Position numbers and translations under genes: made by a program. From NCBI RefSeq assembly GCF_003855095.1, contig NZ_CP033972.1, positions 2,108,001 through 2,172,000 of the forward strand: a stretch of 64,000 nucleotides of DNA. Direction: 5' to 3'. Positions 17,105-25,384 of this stretch are shown in pieces. Below the pieces are notes generated by a model. The model was not told the DNA's origin, searched no databases, and worked only from the letters and a program-made list of their open reading frames with translations. The stretch comes from Gordonia insulae. GTDB lineage: Bacteria; Actinomycetota; Actinomycetes; Mycobacteriales; Mycobacteriaceae. Every line of letters starts with the position of its first letter. Position 1 is the first letter of the stretch.

Positions 17105-18091
17105 CTAGTCGCTTCGCAGCTCGCTCGCCCACGGAGGGTCCGCGCCCGGACGCGAAACGGTGATGGCAGCCACCTGACCAGCATATTCGGCGGTCGCGAG
17201 CCACTGCTCGGCGGACAGTTCCGCGACCGCGCGGGAGGACAGCGCCCCGATCCGGTCGAGGTGACGGAGGATGCCGCCGACGACGCTGTCACCTGCACCT
17301 ATCGTGTCCACGACCTGGACCTCGGGTGCCGCCGACGTGACGGTGAGGTCCGTGGTCGTCACGGTGATCCCGTCGGCGCCGGCGGTGGTGATGACAGCGG
17401 TCACACCGGCCGCGAGCCAATCGTCGGGGCCTGTCCCGACCGGACCGTCGCCCAGCCACCGGGCGTCCTCGTCGGAGAGCTTCACGATGTCCACAGCGTC
17501 CAGCCAGGATGCGAAGCGTCGCCGATAAGCGTCGGCGTCCTCGATGACGGCGGGCCGGATATTGGGGTCCACGACTATCAGACGTCCCTCGTCGTGGCAT
17601 CGCCGTAACAGCGATTCATACACCGACGCACCGGGTTCCAGGACCATCGAGAGCGTGCCGAAGCACACGGCCGCCACCGTCGAGGCGAAGGTTCCCGGCG
17701 GATCGATCGAGCGGTCCGCGGTGCCCTCGACGTAGAACGAATACTGCGCCGCACCGTCGTGCCCGATCGTGGCCAGCGCGAGCGAGGTCGGTTCCGTCCG
17801 GCGCTGGATCAGCGCGGTGCCGACTCCGCCGGCCTGCAAGGCGGCGATGATCGCGTCGCCGTAGGTGTCGGTGGACACCGCCGAACACAGGGACACCGCG
17901 CTGCCGAGCCTGCCCAGCGTCACCGCGACGTTGAACGGGCCGCCGCCGAGCGCAGGCTGCAGGGGCGGCAGGCCGCCGGAGTTGACCGCTGCGGATGGCG
18001 ACAGCGGCGAGCGAAGCGACGGGGAATGCGATGGGGAATGCACTTGCACGACGTCGACCAGGGCCTCACCACACACGACGATCTCGCGCAT
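17105..18091 (-). CDS. PfkB-family carbohydrate kinase (fructokinase-like) with repeat-derived insertion
   Basis: A 328-residue sugar kinase of the PfkB/ribokinase family. EIVVCGEALVDVV is the first strand, GGGPFNVAVTLGRLG the sugar-binding loop, IVVDPNIRPAV is mid-domain and DTIGAGDSVVGGIL carries the catalytic Asp and anion hole. Between the first strand and the GGGPFNVA loop there is a Ser/Pro-rich segment of about 30 residues absent from usual relatives; it is encoded by a 22-base sequence identical to the tandem repeat at 27.96-28.08 kb plus a partial second copy. Start: ATG 18091 with GGAGG five bases upstream. The sugar is unknown. Confidence 0.85.
   Translation of the reverse strand: MREIVVCGEALVDVVQVHSPSHSPSLRSPLSPSAAVNSGGLPPLQPALGGGPFNVAVTLGRLGSAVSLCSAVSTDTYGDAIIAALQAGGVGTALIQRRTEPTSLALATIGHDGAAQYSFYVEGTADRSIDPPGTFASTVAAVCFGTLSMVLEPGASVYESLLRRCHDEGRLIVVDPNIRPAVIEDADAYRRRFASWLDAVDIVKLSDEDARWLGDGPVGTGPDDWLAAGVTAVITTAGADGITVTTTDLTVTSAAPEVQVVDTIGAGDSVVGGILRHLDRIGALSSRAVAELSAEQWLATAEYAGQVAAITVSRPGADPPWASELRSD
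18006..18041. repeat. Dispersed repeat copy inside the PfkB kinase gene
   Basis: Positions 18006-18027 are identical over 22 bases to each unit core of the array at 27961-28078 (inverted relative to it). A partial duplicate follows: GGGGAATGC occurs at 18021-18029 and again at 18033-18041. Confidence 0.8.
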
Positions 18092-18163
18092 AGTCACCTC
18101 CGTTCCGTCGACCATCCTGCCACCGACGGCGCTGCGGTCCATCGGTTTCGACGTCTCCACCGG

Positions 18164-18169
18164 TAAGTT
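18164..18169 (+). promoter_or_regulatory. -10 element, leaderless promoter of pxpB
   Basis: TAAGTT ends six bases before the ATG at 18176. Confidence 0.45.
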
Positions 18170-18175
18170 GGGCTC

Positions 18176-18835
18176 ATGCGTGATCTGCCCGCCGGACCGG
18201 ACGCGGTGCTGCTCGACTTCGCCGGCGAGCCGGAGCCACTCGACGCCGTCGGCACGGCGGTGGCGGCGCTGAGGGCCGCGATGGTGACCGGCGCGTTGCG
18301 CGTGACCGAAGTCGTGCCCAGCGCCCAGAGCGTGCTCGTCCAGGCCCGACGCGGCAGCGGCATCGACGTGCTGGGCATCCATCGGGCGCTGCGGGCGGCC
18401 CAGTCCGATTCCGGCGAGCACGATCTCGCGACCGGTGATGCCGTGCGCATCCCGGTCACCTACGACGGTCCCGACCTCGACGAGGTCGCCACGCTGCTCG
18501 GCATCACCGCCGACGAGGTGGCCGACATCCACCTGACCACCGAGTGGCAGGTCCAGTTCATGGGATTCGCGCCCGGGTTCGGTTATCTTGTCCCACAAGA
18601 CGATCGGGATCACCCATTCCGGGATCTGGGGCGTCGCAGCGAATCACGGCCGCGGGTCCCGGCCGGCGCGGTCGCGATCGCGGCGGGTTACAGTGCCGTG
18701 TATCCCCGGGTCAGCCCGGGTGGGTGGCATCTGATCGGACACACCACCACCACGATGTGGGACGAGCAGGCCACTCCCCCAGCCCTTCTCGCACCTGGAT
18801 CATCGGTGCGGTTCGACGCTGCCGGACCCGCATGA
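18176..18835 (+). CDS. pxpB: 5-oxoprolinase subunit B (KipI/allophanate hydrolase subunit 1 family)
   Basis: A 219-residue protein with the AHS1/KipI motifs VPSAQSVLVQ, IPVTYDGPDLDEVA, GFAPGFGYL and RVSPGGWHLIGHT. With PxpA and PxpC it forms the ATP-dependent enzyme that opens 5-oxoproline to glutamate. The pxpC partner follows after 22 bp. No pxpA (LamB/YcsF family) gene is in the window, so it must be elsewhere or the pair has another role. The gene diverges from the PfkB kinase. Confidence 0.88.
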   Translation: MRDLPAGPDAVLLDFAGEPEPLDAVGTAVAALRAAMVTGALRVTEVVPSAQSVLVQARRGSGIDVLGIHRALRAAQSDSGEHDLATGDAVRIPVTYDGPDLDEVATLLGITADEVADIHLTTEWQVQFMGFAPGFGYLVPQDDRDHPFRDLGRRSESRPRVPAGAVAIAAGYSAVYPRVSPGGWHLIGHTTTTMWDEQATPPALLAPGSSVRFDAAGPA

Positions 18836-18857
18836 CCACCGTCCTCGGAGCCGGACG

Positions 18858-19730
18858 ATGAAGGCGATCACCGTCGTGGATCCCGGTCCGCTCGCCACAC
18901 TGCAGGATCTCGGCCGCCCCGGCTTCGCCCATCTCGGTGTGCCGGGCTCCGGCGGTGCGGACCTGTCGTCGTTGACCCTCGCCAATCGACTGGTCGGCAA
19001 CGACGAATCTGCCGCTGTCATCGAGGCCACGCTGGGCCGCTTGCACATTCGCGCACGGGGCGATCTGCTCGTCGCGGTGACCGGGGCCCGCGCGGTGGTC
19101 CGCATCGACGGTTCCCCGGTCGGCGGCGATGCCGCGAACCGCCTTCGGGATGGATCGGAACTGACCGTCGACACCCCCACCTGGGGCTGCCGCAACTACC
19201 TCGCCGTTCGGGGCGGCATCGACGTCGACCCGGTGCTGGGCTCCCGCTCCACCGACACACTGTCCGGTCTCGGCCCGGACCCGCTGATCGCCGACGTCGA
19301 GCTGCCGGTGGGGCACGCCGCCGACGCGTGGCCACCGGTCTTCTCCGCACCCGTCGCCGACGGCGAGCCCGGCGTGGTCACCCTGGAGGTCGCCGACGGG
19401 CCACGGCGCGGCCACGTGCGGGAGCCACGGGATCTGATGCGGGGCGTCTGGGAGGTCGACGTCGACAGCAACCGGGTCGGGGTGCGTCTCGACCGACCCG
19501 TGGACGCCGACGACCCGCTGGTGCTCCACCGATCCGATGTCGGCGACCTCGCGTCGGAGGGCATGCCGCACGGCGCTGTGCAGATCCCGCCGTCGGGGCG
19601 GCCGGTGATCTTCCTCGCCGACCATCCGGTGACCGGCGGCTACCCGGTGGTTGCCGTCCTCACCTCGGACGCCATCGACCGGGCGGCTCAGCTCGTGGCG
19701 GGGCGACAGGTTCGGTTCCGCACCCGATGA
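18858..19730 (+). CDS. pxpC: 5-oxoprolinase subunit C (KipA/allophanate hydrolase subunit 2 family)
   Basis: A 290-residue AHS2/KipA-family protein, the partner of PxpB. Motifs seen: ITVVDPGPLATLQDLGRPG, HLGVPGSGGADLSSLTLANR, NYLAVRGGIDVDPVLGSRST and the C-terminal ILADHPVTGGYPVVA-type segment (here FLADHPVTGGYPVVAVL). ATG 18858 follows the pxpB stop by 22 bases. It is shorter than some relatives but has both family ends. Confidence 0.88.
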   Translation: MKAITVVDPGPLATLQDLGRPGFAHLGVPGSGGADLSSLTLANRLVGNDESAAVIEATLGRLHIRARGDLLVAVTGARAVVRIDGSPVGGDAANRLRDGSELTVDTPTWGCRNYLAVRGGIDVDPVLGSRSTDTLSGLGPDPLIADVELPVGHAADAWPPVFSAPVADGEPGVVTLEVADGPRRGHVREPRDLMRGVWEVDVDSNRVGVRLDRPVDADDPLVLHRSDVGDLASEGMPHGAVQIPPSGRPVIFLADHPVTGGYPVVAVLTSDAIDRAAQLVAGRQVRFRTR

Positions 19731-19742
19731 CGGCCGGCCTCG

Positions 19743-19780
19743 TTGACAGCGGATTGAGACGATCCTAGACTTTCGTCTCA
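19743..19780 (+). promoter_or_regulatory. Sigma-70-type promoter with embedded palindrome for the DUF2236 gene
   Basis: TTGACA (19743-19748), 17 bases, TAGACT (19766-19771), then the ATG at 19780. TGAGACG-N12-CGTCTCA flanks the -10 hexamer (19755-19780) and reaches the start codon, so a bound repressor would block both polymerase and the start. Confidence 0.65.
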
Positions 19781-20811
19781 TGACCGAGGTGCTGACGACT
19801 TCTTCGAGCGACGTGACGGTCGAACCTCAGGATCCCGCGGGACCGCGCCCCGACGACTATGCGCCGCTCGGCCCGGACTCGCTGACCTGGCAGATCTGGG
19901 GTACCTGGACGGGCATGTTCCAGGGACTCTGGGCCGGCTCGATGCAGAACATGCACCCCAAACTGGGCGCCGCGGTGTGGGAGCACTCCGATTTCTTCGG
20001 TGAACGATGGCAACGTCTGATGCGCTCGCTGTACCCGATCAGCGGTGTGGTGTTCGACGGTGGCACCGCGACCGGGCGCGAGGTGCGCGACTACCACCGC
20101 GACATCAAGGGGCAGATGGAGGACGGTTCCCGATATCACGCGCTGGACCCCGACGTCTTCTACTGGGCGCACGCGACGTTCTGGTACGGGAATGTCCGGT
20201 TGTGCGAACGTTTCGGGCCGTGGCTGAGCGAGGACCAGAAGCGACAACTCTTCGAGGAGTCCAAGGCGTGGTACGCGATGTACGGCGTCTCGATGCGACC
20301 GGTCCCGGACACCTACGAAGACTTTCTCGAGTACTGGGACTACATGTGCCGCAACGTTCTTCGGGACCATCCCGCAGTGCGCACCGTGCTCGACATCGGG
20401 CAGCTGCCGCCGCCCCCGTTCCTGAGGTTCATTCCGGAGGGCATCTGGTTCCGTTACATGGCCGAGCGCAACCAGCGCTTCTTCACCTGGCTCACCACCG
20501 GGTTCTACGACGAGCCGATCCGCGAGATGATGGGCCTGCCGTGGACCGAACGCGACGAGAAGCGATTCCGACTCCTGGGCCGCGGCATCAACCTGGTGAT
20601 GCACCGACTGCTGCCGAAACGATTTCTGCGCCACCCGCGTCCGCGGGATGCCTGGGACCGCGTCAGCGGGCGGGTGTCCCCGGACGCCCCGCTCGTCGAG
20701 ACGCCGACCCGCAACCTTCCGCCGGAAGCCGAGCGGGACAACCCGATGCACTACTGCCCCGTCCACGCGGCACGGCGCGCGACCTATCCCGGGCGGGTCT
20801 CGGAGAGCTGA
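19780..20811 (+). CDS. DUF2236/MpaB-type oxygenase-fold protein
   Basis: A 343-residue protein of the DUF2236 family, which includes the haem-dependent latex-clearing rubber oxygenase and fungal MpaB. Family features seen: LTWQIWGTWTGMFQGLWAGSM near the N-terminus, a GTATGREVRDYHRDIKG helix, DPDVFYWAHATFWYGNV with the histidine expected to matter for cofactor binding, and a C-terminal basic segment. No signal peptide is present, unlike secreted Lcp. Actinobacteria carry many paralogues of unknown substrate. Confidence 0.75.
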   Translation: MTEVLTTSSSDVTVEPQDPAGPRPDDYAPLGPDSLTWQIWGTWTGMFQGLWAGSMQNMHPKLGAAVWEHSDFFGERWQRLMRSLYPISGVVFDGGTATGREVRDYHRDIKGQMEDGSRYHALDPDVFYWAHATFWYGNVRLCERFGPWLSEDQKRQLFEESKAWYAMYGVSMRPVPDTYEDFLEYWDYMCRNVLRDHPAVRTVLDIGQLPPPPFLRFIPEGIWFRYMAERNQRFFTWLTTGFYDEPIREMMGLPWTERDEKRFRLLGRGINLVMHRLLPKRFLRHPRPRDAWDRVSGRVSPDAPLVETPTRNLPPEAERDNPMHYCPVHAARRATYPGRVSES

Positions 20812-20820
20812 CCCGGATCG

Positions 20821-21906
20821 CTACTGCTGACCCAGCCCCCTGCGCATCGCCTGGCGAACCCGCTGCGCCTCGCGTCGTGCGTACGGATTCGACTGTCCGG
20901 CACGCGAACCCGCGAGCTTCGCACCGATGTGCTCGCCCACGGTGATCGGCGAATAGCGACTGCCGGCACCCACGCACGAGGGCAGCGTGGAGATGGTGGC
21001 GTCGATGTTCCCGTCGTGGAAGAACGCCGCCGACCGGCGCCGCTCGATGGTGCCGTCGACGATCGGCGGCTTCACCCGATGCAGCGTCGACATCCACCGC
21101 TCGTTGGTCCACCGTGCCATCAGGTCACCGAGGTTGATCAGCAGGGCACCGTCGGCGGGAGCCACGTCGTGCCAGGTGCCCTCGCGATCGAGCACCTGCA
21201 GTCCCCGGACCTGATCTGCCCACAGCACCGTCACGATGCCGTAGTCGGTGTGCTCGCCCATGCCGGTCAACTCGCCGTCGAGTTCGATCTCGCCGGGCGG
21301 CAGCGCATAGTTGTTCATCCGCAGCACGTCGAGGGAGTGATCGGTGTAGCCGTCGAAGAAGTCCGGCGGCAGGTCCAGCGCCTCGGCGAAGATCCGCGTC
21401 AGGGTGTGCGCCACCCGCGAGGCCTCGGCGAAATAGGCGGACACCGCGGCCTCGAAGTGGTCGACGGCCGGCCAGGTGTTGCTCGCGTACTGGTCCTCGG
21501 GTAGTTCGAGTTCGGGGTAGGCCGTGGCCTCGACACCGACGTTGTAGGCCTCGAAGAAATCGTTCATCCGGTCGGCAGGCTCGACGCCCAGACTCAGCGA
21601 GAGCGACTCCGACTTCGGTGGCGCGTAGCCACGATTGATCTCCGGCGGCGTGCGGTAGGCCTTCTTGGCCTCGAGCGGGAGTTCGAAGAAGTCGTCCATC
21701 ACCGCGGTGAACTCGTCGATCACCGCGATCGGGATCTCGTGGCCGACGATCTGGATGAAGCCCACGCTCGAGGCGGCATCGTCGATCTGCGCGGCCACGA
21801 CCGCCCGATCCGACGCACTGCCGCCACCGGTGTACGGGCTGATGTCGATGATCGGCACGGAGAAGGTCCCCGCGGGGTTGTCGATGACCGCGCTCATGCC
21901 ACCCAT
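20821..21906 (-). CDS. 2-oxoglutarate/Fe(II)-dependent oxygenase (isopenicillin N synthase-like)
   Basis: A 361-residue non-haem iron oxygenase. The N-terminal DIOX_N segment begins VPIIDISPYTGG. The iron triad is visible as GEHTDYG (His and Asp near 219-221) and LHRVKPP (His near 274), and the oxoglutarate-binding Arg/Ser pair as RRRSAAFF (about 290). Relatives hydroxylate or cyclise amino acids, alkaloid-like compounds or hormones; the substrate is open. The start is ATG 21906, with another ATG three codons later (21897). It is convergent with the DUF2236 gene (9-bp gap). Confidence 0.85.
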   Translation of the reverse strand: MGGMSAVIDNPAGTFSVPIIDISPYTGGGSASDRAVVAAQIDDAASSVGFIQIVGHEIPIAVIDEFTAVMDDFFELPLEAKKAYRTPPEINRGYAPPKSESLSLSLGVEPADRMNDFFEAYNVGVEATAYPELELPEDQYASNTWPAVDHFEAAVSAYFAEASRVAHTLTRIFAEALDLPPDFFDGYTDHSLDVLRMNNYALPPGEIELDGELTGMGEHTDYGIVTVLWADQVRGLQVLDREGTWHDVAPADGALLINLGDLMARWTNERWMSTLHRVKPPIVDGTIERRRSAAFFHDGNIDATISTLPSCVGAGSRYSPITVGEHIGAKLAGSRAGQSNPYARREAQRVRQAMRRGLGQQ

Positions 21907-21963
21907 AGTGGCACCGAATCCTCGATCGTGCTGATCAGCGGTCGCGGGACGTCGCCGTCCCGA

Positions 21964-23238
21964 TCACGCGAGGTGCCCGGCCCGGTAACGGACGAAGGCC
22001 GGAATGGCCAGCGCCGCAACGATGGTCCCGATGATGACGCCGATCCCGCCGCCCGCGGTGGCCACGGCGGTGCCGACGACCGCCGCCGTCGCGCCGTGCG
22101 TGACGTCGGCGATTCGCGGCCCACCCGCCACGACCACGATGAAGACACCCTGCAGTCGACCACGCACGTCATCGGTCGCGGCCGCCTGCAGCATCGTCTG
22201 CCGGAAGGCCGCCGACGCCATGTCGGCCGCGCCGCCGATCATCAACGCGACGACGACGATCGGCAGGATCGGCAGCGCGGTGCCGTGCGCGAAGAACAAC
22301 GCACACCCCGCGACCACGATCGCGGCACCCCAGATCAGGATGCAGACGATAACCGCGAAGCCCTGCCGCTGGACGCGTCCGACCCACCCGGAGAACACGC
22401 CGCCGATCACCGAACCGAGCGGGATGGCAGCGAACAGCAGCGCGAAGGCGACACCACCGCTCTCCGGTCCACCGAAACTCTCGTGCGCCATCTGTGGAAA
22501 GAGCGCACGGGGCATGCCGAAGATCATCGCGATGAGGTCGACGAGGAAGCTCGCCAACAGCACCCGATGGTGACGCAGGTAGACGAAACCGTCGAGGACC
22601 GAACGCAACCCGGCGACCGGACGCGACTCGCCAGGGGCGCGATCGGGTGCCAGCGACGGCAACCGGATCACCGCCCACAGTGTGGCGAACAGACTCAGGG
22701 TGTCCACCAGATAGAGCATCGAGTAGCCCAGGACCGGGATGAGGGCTCCGCCGGCCAGTGGCCCCGCGATCGCGCCCGCCTGCATCACCGTCATGTTGAG
22801 CGAGTTGGCCGCCGGCAGTTCGGCGAGTGGGAGCAGCCGAGGCAGCACCGCCGTGCGAGTCGGCTGATTGACCGCGAAGAAAGCTTGCTGAACGGCGAAC
22901 GCGCACAGTAGAAGCCAGACATTTCCGACATCCATGGCGGCCTGCGCCCAGAACACCGCACTGCAGGCGATGAGGCCGAAAGTGGTGATGATCAGGATGA
23001 GTCGACGGTCGAAGGCATCGGCCAGGGCTCCACCCCAGAGGCCGAACACCACCAGCGGCACGAGGCCGAAGATCCCGGTGAGACCGACATAGGCCGAGCT
23101 GCCGGTGATCTGATAGATCTGCGCGGGCACGGCGACGACGGTGAGCTGTGCACCGATGACGGTGATGATGTTCGCCGTCCACAGCCGACGGAAGTACACG
23201 TTCCGCAATGGCGTGGTGTCGGCGAGCAGGCGTTGCAC
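21964..23238 (-). CDS. MFS exporter (EntS/MFS_3-like)
   Basis: A 424-residue transporter with twelve predicted helices. The loop between helices 2 and 3 reads GGALADAFDRRLILIITT, the MFS signature, and VNQPTRTAVLPRLLPLAELP is typical of the enterobactin exporter-like MFS_3 group. It probably exports a small molecule, possibly a siderophore or drug. The GTG start follows TAAGCT by six bases (leaderless). Confidence 0.85.
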   Translation of the reverse strand: MQRLLADTTPLRNVYFRRLWTANIITVIGAQLTVVAVPAQIYQITGSSAYVGLTGIFGLVPLVVFGLWGGALADAFDRRLILIITTFGLIACSAVFWAQAAMDVGNVWLLLCAFAVQQAFFAVNQPTRTAVLPRLLPLAELPAANSLNMTVMQAGAIAGPLAGGALIPVLGYSMLYLVDTLSLFATLWAVIRLPSLAPDRAPGESRPVAGLRSVLDGFVYLRHHRVLLASFLVDLIAMIFGMPRALFPQMAHESFGGPESGGVAFALLFAAIPLGSVIGGVFSGWVGRVQRQGFAVIVCILIWGAAIVVAGCALFFAHGTALPILPIVVVALMIGGAADMASAAFRQTMLQAAATDDVRGRLQGVFIVVVAGGPRIADVTHGATAAVVGTAVATAGGGIGVIIGTIVAALAIPAFVRYRAGHLA

Positions 23239-23244
23239 CAGAGA

Positions 23245-23250
23245 AGCTTA
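23245..23250 (-). promoter_or_regulatory. -10 element, leaderless promoter of the MFS exporter
   Basis: TAAGCT on the minus strand, six bases before the GTG at 23238. Confidence 0.45.
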
Positions 23251-23279
23251 GTGGAGGTAACGATCGACGCGATCCGCGG

Positions 23280-24005
23280 TCAGGGTTGCAGGCGTTCCGC
23301 GTGCCACCCGGCGTCGTCTTTGGTGAGGCGCACACGGTTGTGCAGTCGATTCGCGCGTCCCTGCCAGAACTCGACGACCGACGGCACGAGCCGGAACCCG
23401 CCCCACGCCGAAGGCACGGGGACCTCGGCTCCGTCGTCGAAACCGCCGAACCCGTCGGCGACCCCGGCGGCCTTGGCCTCGAGGTCGATCCGACTGCCGA
23501 TGGGTCGCGACTGTTCGGAGGCGAACGCGGACAGCTGCGACCCGCGCGGCCGCGAGTACCAATAGGCCTCGGTCTCCTCCATGCTCACGTGCGTCACCGC
23601 GCCACGGAAATGGACCTGCCGTTCCAACGCGATCCACGGGAAGGTCACCGACGCGTACGGGTTGGCGGCGAGCTCGCGACCCTTGTCCGAGTCGTAGCCG
23701 GTGAAGAACACGATGCCGGCGGCGTCGGCGCCCTTGCACAGAACGGTGCGGGTGGCGGGCCGACCGTCGGCGTCCGCGGTGCCGAGCACCATTGCGTTCG
23801 GCTCCGGAATCCGCGATTCGATCGCCTCCCGGAGCCAGACGGTGAACAGGTCGACCCAGGGCGGGTCGCCACGCAACCAGCTCGGATCCAGGTTCTCGCG
23901 AATCCCGTCGGCGCCCGCGGCACGATCGCCCTCACCGATGTTCGGCGGGATGCCCCCGCCGTAGCCGACCCGCATGTTCGGCAGGTCAATTGGTTCGTCC
24001 GCCAC
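23280..24005 (-). CDS. pdxH: Pyridoxamine 5'-phosphate oxidase
   Basis: A 241-residue FMN enzyme that oxidises PNP/PMP to PLP in the vitamin B6 pathway. Motifs: NAMVLGTADADGRPATRTVL, FFTGYDSDKGRELAANPYAS, RQVHFRGAV, FASEQSRPIGSR and the C-terminal WQGRANRLHNR with the substrate-binding Arg/His. The 30-residue N-terminus (NMRVGYGGG) is the usual family arm. The GTG start follows TAGCCT by six bases. It diverges from citA. Confidence 0.93.
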   Translation of the reverse strand: MADEPIDLPNMRVGYGGGIPPNIGEGDRAAGADGIRENLDPSWLRGDPPWVDLFTVWLREAIESRIPEPNAMVLGTADADGRPATRTVLCKGADAAGIVFFTGYDSDKGRELAANPYASVTFPWIALERQVHFRGAVTHVSMEETEAYWYSRPRGSQLSAFASEQSRPIGSRIDLEAKAAGVADGFGGFDDGAEVPVPSAWGGFRLVPSVVEFWQGRANRLHNRVRLTKDDAGWHAERLQP

Positions 24006-24011
24006 GTGCTG

Positions 24012-24017
24012 AGGCTA
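24012..24017 (-). promoter_or_regulatory. -10 element, leaderless promoter of pdxH
   Basis: TAGCCT on the minus strand, six bases before the GTG at 24005. Confidence 0.45.
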
Positions 24018-24157
24018 CTCCCGGACACCGGAGTTACTCCCCGGTATGCCCCGGGATGTCGGCTGACCTAGAGTCCAAGTGGGTGCCCGGTCCGGTGCCC
24101 GCCCGGATGTCACCGACCAGCGATGTCCACAGTGCCGTGTCGAGATAGGTGGTCACC

Positions 24158-25285
24158 ATGGCGAACAGCGTCCCCGACGATTTCGTGCCCGGGTTGGAAG
24201 GCGTCGTCGCCTTCACCACGGACATCGCCGAGCCGGACAAGGACGGCGGCAACCTGCGCTATCGCGGCGTCGACATCGAGGACCTGGTGGAGAATCACGT
24301 CACCTTCGCCGACGTGTGGGCGCTGCTGGTCGACGGCCGGTTCGGTGACGGTCTCCCGCCCGCCGAACCCTTCCCGTTGCCGATCCACACCGGTGACGTA
24401 CGCGTCGACGTGCAGGCGGCGCTGGCGATGCTCGCACCGATCTGGGGCTACCAGCCGCTGCTCGACATCGACGACGAAACCGCCCGCGCCAACCTCGCAC
24501 GCGCATCGGTGATGGCATTGTCCTACGTGGCACAGTCGGCCCGTGGTATCCACCAGCCCGCGGTGCCCCAGCGCGTCATCGACGAATGTGACACCGTCAC
24601 CGCACGGTTCATGACCCGGTGGAAGGGCGACCCCGACCCCGACCACATCCGCGCCATCGACGCCTACTGGGTGAGCGCCGCCGAGCACGGATTGAACGCG
24701 TCGACGTTCACTGCGCGTGTCATCGCCTCGACCGGCGCAGACGTCGCGGCCGCCCTGTCGGGAGCGATCGGTGCGATGTCGGGGCCACTCCACGGCGGCG
24801 CACCCGCCCGCGTCCTGCCGATGATCGAAGAGGTCGAACGCACCGGCGACGCCCGGGCACTCGTCAAAGGTGTCCTCGACCGCAAAGAGAAGCTGATGGG
24901 CTTCGGCCACCGCGTCTACCGGGCCGAGGACCCCCGGGCCCGGGTCCTGCGCCGGACCGCGCAGGAACTGCGCGTGCCGCGTTACGAGATCGCCGCGGCG
25001 CTCGAGCAGGCGGCGCTGACCGAACTGCGCGAGCGACGTCCCGACCGGGCGATCGAGACCAACGTCGAGTTCTGGGCCGCGGTGATCCTCGACTTCGCCG
25101 AGGTGCCACCGCACATGATGCCGGCGATGTTCACCTGCGGACGTACCGCGGGCTGGTGTGCGCACATCCTGGAACAGAAGCGACTCGGCAAGCTGGTCCG
25201 TCCGGCGGCGATCTACACCGGACCCGCGCCCCGCCGTCCCGAGGACGTCGCCGGCTGGGGCGAGCTGACCAAGCCCGGCCTCTGA
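24158..25285 (+). CDS. citA: Citrate synthase 2 (CitA type)
   Basis: A 375-residue citrate-synthase-fold enzyme of the short actinobacterial type. The His residues in SGPLHGGAPARV (about 212) and GFGHRVYRAEDPRARVL (about 250) are kept, but the third catalytic residue, normally Asp, is Glu in NVEFWAAVIL (about 303). Mycobacterial CitA shows the same layout and the same FTCGRTAGWCAH-type C-terminus. It may make citrate or 2-methylcitrate. ATG 24158 has AGGTGG upstream; an in-frame GTG lies three codons earlier. Confidence 0.88.
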   Translation: MANSVPDDFVPGLEGVVAFTTDIAEPDKDGGNLRYRGVDIEDLVENHVTFADVWALLVDGRFGDGLPPAEPFPLPIHTGDVRVDVQAALAMLAPIWGYQPLLDIDDETARANLARASVMALSYVAQSARGIHQPAVPQRVIDECDTVTARFMTRWKGDPDPDHIRAIDAYWVSAAEHGLNASTFTARVIASTGADVAAALSGAIGAMSGPLHGGAPARVLPMIEEVERTGDARALVKGVLDRKEKLMGFGHRVYRAEDPRARVLRRTAQELRVPRYEIAAALEQAALTELRERRPDRAIETNVEFWAAVILDFAEVPPHMMPAMFTCGRTAGWCAHILEQKRLGKLVRPAAIYTGPAPRRPEDVAGWGELTKPGL

Positions 25286-25300
25286 TCCATCGGGGGAGGT

Positions 25301-25367
25301 TCTGGCCGCACCTCCGGCGTCCTGCCGCACCTGCAGCCTGAAGCCGGAACACCGAACTGCGGCCAGA
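25301..25367. terminator. Inverted repeat between convergent citA and ABC permease genes
   Basis: TCTGGCCGCA (25301-25310) pairs perfectly with TGCGGCCAGA (25358-25367) across a 47-base loop, between the two stops. It could act as a bidirectional terminator; the large loop lowers confidence. Confidence 0.4.
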
Positions 25368-25384
25368 GCGGCGCCGGGGCATGC

